Positions 14,811 through 17,088 of a DNA stretch of 17,088 nucleotides are shown here, piece by piece. How positions within the stretch are numbered: position 1 is the first letter of the stretch; each line of letters opens with the position of its first letter. The DNA is from JBELHO01 sp042091375 (GTDB lineage: Bacteria; Pseudomonadota; Gammaproteobacteria; Enterobacterales; Alteromonadaceae). Location: positions 1 through 17,088 of the forward strand of contig JBELHO010000064.1 of NCBI GenBank assembly GCA_042091375.1. Reading direction: 5' to 3'. Position numbers and translations under genes: made by a program. Under the pieces are notes generated by a model that worked only from the letters and a program-made list of their open reading frames with translations, was not told the DNA's origin and searched no databases.

Positions 14811-16919
14811 GTGCCGTCAACTCGTTTGATCTCAAAACAAAACATTAGCCCACCCGTTGCCAAAAAAATTGCTCATCACATGCAAATTCACAATCAACAA
14901 CGCATAGATAATTATTATTGGATGCGTGATGATCAGCGCAAAGATCAACAAATATTGACTCACCTCAATAGTGAAAACGATTATGCAGATGCGGTTTTGG
15001 CTGATCAAAAGCCTTTACAAAGTCAAATATTTGAAGAGCTTAAAAGCCGTATTGTCAAAGATGACAACACAGTTCCCACTAAAGATGGCTATTATTGGTA
15101 TCACAGTGAAGTTAAGGGTGATCAAGAATTTTCAAACTACTACAGGGCAACAAGTTTTTGTGGTGCCAACAAAACGCTTTTATTGGATGTAAATGAACGA
15201 GCGTCAAATCATCAATTTTATGAGTTAGGTGATTTATCTATTAGCCCTAACGATCATCTAATGTCTATTTCAGAAGACACCGAAGGTCGAAGAATATATA
15301 CCATTACTTTTAAAAACCTCAATAACTCGACAGATCATCACCATGACTTCTGTGCTGATCTTCTAGAGGGTACTGAAGGGCAAATTGTTTGGGCTAATGA
15401 TAACCAAACGGTGTTTTATGTAAAAAAAGATCCAGATACATTATTAGGTACGCAAGTGTATCGTCATACCATGGGCACAGCACAATCTGCTGATCTGTTA
15501 ATTTATCAAAATACCGACCATCGCTTTTATATGGCCTTAGATAAAAGTAGAGATGACAGTCAAATATATATTTGTTTACATGCCACTGAGTCCAGTCATT
15601 ACTTAGTACTTGATGCAGAGCAGCCAATGGGCTTGTTTTCAGAGCTAATGCCATACAGAGAAGGGCATGAATACCACATTAATAAAATTGCAGATCATTT
15701 CTATATTGTTAGCAATGACAATGCTATCAATTTTAGATTAATGAAAGTGGCTATCGATAAAGTAAACGACATAAACAACTGGCAAGAAGTGATCCCCCAC
15801 AGAGAAAATGTGCTTATCGAGGGTCTTGAACTATTCCACCAATATGCAGTGATCACTGAACGACAACGAGGGCAAATTAGCTTCAAAGTACACCCCATTA
15901 ATGCCATAAATAGTCAACAACAATACCCATTGCACTTCGATGACCCATGCTATTTTGCTTGTCTTGCCGATAATCCAGAGCCTGACAGCAGTGTGGTTAG
16001 ACTTTACTATTCAAGTCTAACAACGCCGGCATCATTATTTGAATTCGACTTGCAAAACGGTCAGCGTAAGTTACTTAAACAAGAAAGGGTTATGGGTGAT
16101 TTTAGTATCGAAAATTATCGCTCAGAGCGCTTATTTATTGACGCACGCGACGGAGTAAAAGTCCCTATTTCTATCGTTTACAGACCCGATCTATGCAAAA
16201 AAGATGGCACTAATCCCTTGCTACAATATGGATATGGTGCTTATGGGATCACTGTAGATCCCTGTTTTTCAAGTAATATGTTAAGTTTACTCGATCGCGG
16301 TTTTGTGTATGTTATTGCCCATATTCGCGGCTCGGAAATGCTCGGTAGACAGTGGTACGAATCGGGTAAAAAAGCCTATAAACAAAACACTTTTAATGAT
16401 TTTATTGATGTCACTAACGCTTTAGTTGAACTAGGCTATGGGGCTAAAGATAAGATCTTTGCCTCAGGAGGAAGTGCTGGAGGATTATTGATGGGGGCAG
16501 TGATCAACCAAGCCCCAGAGTTATACTTAGCTGTAGGATTACACGTACCTTTTTTAGATGTGTTAACAACTATGCTTGATGACACTATTCCGCTTACCAC
16601 AAATGAATATGACGAATGGGGCGATCCCAATCAAGAACAAGATTACAAAACTATTTTGGCTTATTCCCCCATCGATAACATCAGTGCACAACACTATCCC
16701 AATATATTGGTGACCACTGGATTACACGATTCGCAAGTGCAATACTTTGAACCGATGAAATGGGTGGCAAAAATGCGTGAATTGAAAACTGATAACAATT
16801 TATTAGTGTTTAAAACCGATATGGACGCTGGCCATGGCGGTGCTTCCGGCCGATTCAAGCGCTTAGCAGAGATAGCGCTAGAAATGAGTTTTTTTGTGTC
16901 GTTATTACCACAGAGATAA
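14811..16919 (+). CDS. ptrB: Oligopeptidase B (protease II), S9A serine peptidase
   Basis: The protein has 702 residues, close to E. coli PtrB (686). An N-terminal part (PPVAKKIAHHMQIHN, then YYWMRDD) and a seven-bladed beta-propeller (about residues 75-415) precede an alpha/beta-hydrolase catalytic domain. The catalytic triad is Ser555 in GGSAGG, Asp640 in GLHDSQVQY and His675 in DAGHGG. The acidic segment PLTTNEYDEWG corresponds to the region that gives oligopeptidase B its preference for cutting after Lys or Arg. The family degrades short peptides, under about 30 residues, in the cytoplasm; no signal peptide is present. The start is GTG at 14811, behind AGGAG. It appears to be a single-gene unit: the kinase hairpin lies upstream, and no clear terminator is seen in the 35 bases downstream before the tRNA-like sequence. 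Confidence 0.95.
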   Translation: MPSTRLISKQNISPPVAKKIAHHMQIHNQQRIDNYYWMRDDQRKDQQILTHLNSENDYADAVLADQKPLQSQIFEELKSRIVKDDNTVPTKDGYYWYHSEVKGDQEFSNYYRATSFCGANKTLLLDVNERASNHQFYELGDLSISPNDHLMSISEDTEGRRIYTITFKNLNNSTDHHHDFCADLLEGTEGQIVWANDNQTVFYVKKDPDTLLGTQVYRHTMGTAQSADLLIYQNTDHRFYMALDKSRDDSQIYICLHATESSHYLVLDAEQPMGLFSELMPYREGHEYHINKIADHFYIVSNDNAINFRLMKVAIDKVNDINNWQEVIPHRENVLIEGLELFHQYAVITERQRGQISFKVHPINAINSQQQYPLHFDDPCYFACLADNPEPDSSVVRLYYSSLTTPASLFEFDLQNGQRKLLKQERVMGDFSIENYRSERLFIDARDGVKVPISIVYRPDLCKKDGTNPLLQYGYGAYGITVDPCFSSNMLSLLDRGFVYVIAHIRGSEMLGRQWYESGKKAYKQNTFNDFIDVTNALVELGYGAKDKIFASGGSAGGLLMGAVINQAPELYLAVGLHVPFLDVLTTMLDDTIPLTTNEYDEWGDPNQEQDYKTILAYSPIDNISAQHYPNILVTTGLHDSQVQYFEPMKWVAKMRELKTDNNLLVFKTDMDAGHGGASGRFKRLAEIALEMSFFVSLLPQR

Positions 16920-16954
16920 AAATACCGTCGCTTTCTTTACCGTTTCTTTTGATC

Positions 16955-16993
16955 TGGCGGTGCATATTTTTAGGCGAGCGGATTTGAACCCTA
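16955..16993 (-). pseudogene. tRNA-like remnant (3' end and T-loop of a tRNA-Ser-type gene)
   Basis: Read on the minus strand, this ends in GCACCGCCA, which is identical to the tRNA end at 17080-17088. It also contains GGGTTCAAATCC, a normal T-loop sequence. The T stem does not pair beyond two positions, and the distance from T arm to CCA end is too long, so it cannot be a working tRNA. It is most simply a decayed or rearranged tRNA 3' end. Confidence 0.35.
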
Positions 16994-17002
16994 GTTTTGT
17001 TG

Positions 17003-17029
17003 TAGTTAACTCCTTAATTTAGTTAACTC
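17003..17029. repeat. Two copies of TAGTTAACTC, 17 bp apart
   Basis: The 10-base sequence occurs at 17003-17012 and 17020-17029. Its core AGTTAACT is itself a perfect palindrome. The pair lies between the tRNA-like remnant and the terminator of the tRNA at the right edge. Confidence 0.6.
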
Positions 17030-17040
17030 ATCAGGTGGAA

Positions 17041-17064
17041 ACAAAAAACCCGAACCTTTCGGAT
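17041..17064 (-). terminator. Rho-independent terminator of the gene entering from the right edge
   Basis: On the minus strand, CCGAA pairs with TTCGG (17062-17058 with 17054-17050) around a three-base loop. A G-U and an A-U pair extend the stem to 7 bp, and a run of six T follows (17048-17043). It lies 15 bases beyond the presumed tRNA 3' end, the normal arrangement for a tRNA transcript. Confidence 0.75.
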
Positions 17065-17079
17065 CTGTTGTTTTCAATA

Positions 17080-17088
17080 TGGCGGTGC
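17080..17088 (-). tRNA. 3' end of a probable tRNA-Ser gene, cut by the window edge
   Basis: The last nine bases, read on the minus strand, are GCACC-G-CCA: an acceptor strand ending ACC, a G discriminator base and an encoded CCA. This fits bacterial tRNA-Ser, which begins GGTG/GGAG and ends ACCGCCA or TCCGCCA. A good intrinsic terminator follows. Only nine bases are visible, so the amino acid is an inference. Confidence 0.4.

Noticed and set aside
16920..16954. Direct repeat of ACCGT and TTTCTTT after oligopeptidase B as a terminator
   Set aside because: The repeated units are in the same orientation and cannot form a hairpin; no inverted arms are present.
1..17088. Search for CRISPR arrays, insertion sequences, toxin-antitoxin pairs or defence genes
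   Set aside because: No regularly spaced noncoding repeats, transposase or integrase frames, or recognisable defence domains were found; the only tandem repeats are the coding repeats at 1-280.

Overview
This window looks like chromosomal DNA of a marine, AT-rich gammaproteobacterium. The best guess is an Alteromonadales lineage such as Colwellia or Thalassotalea, inferred from protein similarity recalled from memory and not from any search. The supporting genes are HrpA, RlmI next to a YccX-type acylphosphatase, oligopeptidase B, DUF1653, and a GAF/PAS hybrid histidine kinase. Several genes start with TTG or GTG behind good ribosome binding sites.

Layout, left to right. 1-466 is the 3' end of a DUF285/BspA-like repeat protein (+). 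811-4815 is hrpA, a DEAH-box RNA helicase (+). 4929-5228 is a single-domain PilZ protein (+) with its own strong promoter and a terminator. 5589-6779 is rlmI (-), divergent from the acylphosphatase at 6886-7155 (+), which is followed by a PIG3-type quinone oxidoreductase at 7215-8186 (+). 8231-8449 is a DUF1653 protein (-). 8725-9438 is a ZIP-like metal transporter (+), preceded by a large imperfect inverted repeat. It converges on a two-gene minus-strand operon: a secreted lipase-like hydrolase (11638-10586) and, 5 bases further, a membrane-anchored protein of unknown function (10580-9528). 12077-14494 is a hybrid histidine kinase (+). 14811-16919 is oligopeptidase B (+). The right edge holds a minus-strand terminator and what looks like the 3' end of a tRNA-Ser gene, with a second copy of that tRNA end nearby.

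Most genes are ordinary housekeeping or signalling genes. No defence system, CRISPR array or insertion sequence is visible. The parts most worth a second look are: (i) the lipase operon, whose second gene has the position and topology of a lipase-specific foldase but not its signature motif, and whose promoter region carries a perfect 12-bp inverted repeat with FadR-like half-sites; (ii) an in-frame ATG with a strong ribosome binding site exactly at the kinase/receiver junction of the hybrid kinase, which could yield a free receiver protein; (iii) the duplicated tRNA-Ser 3' end at the right edge, a possible attachment-site scar; and (iv) near-identical 75-bp repeats in the surface protein at the left edge.
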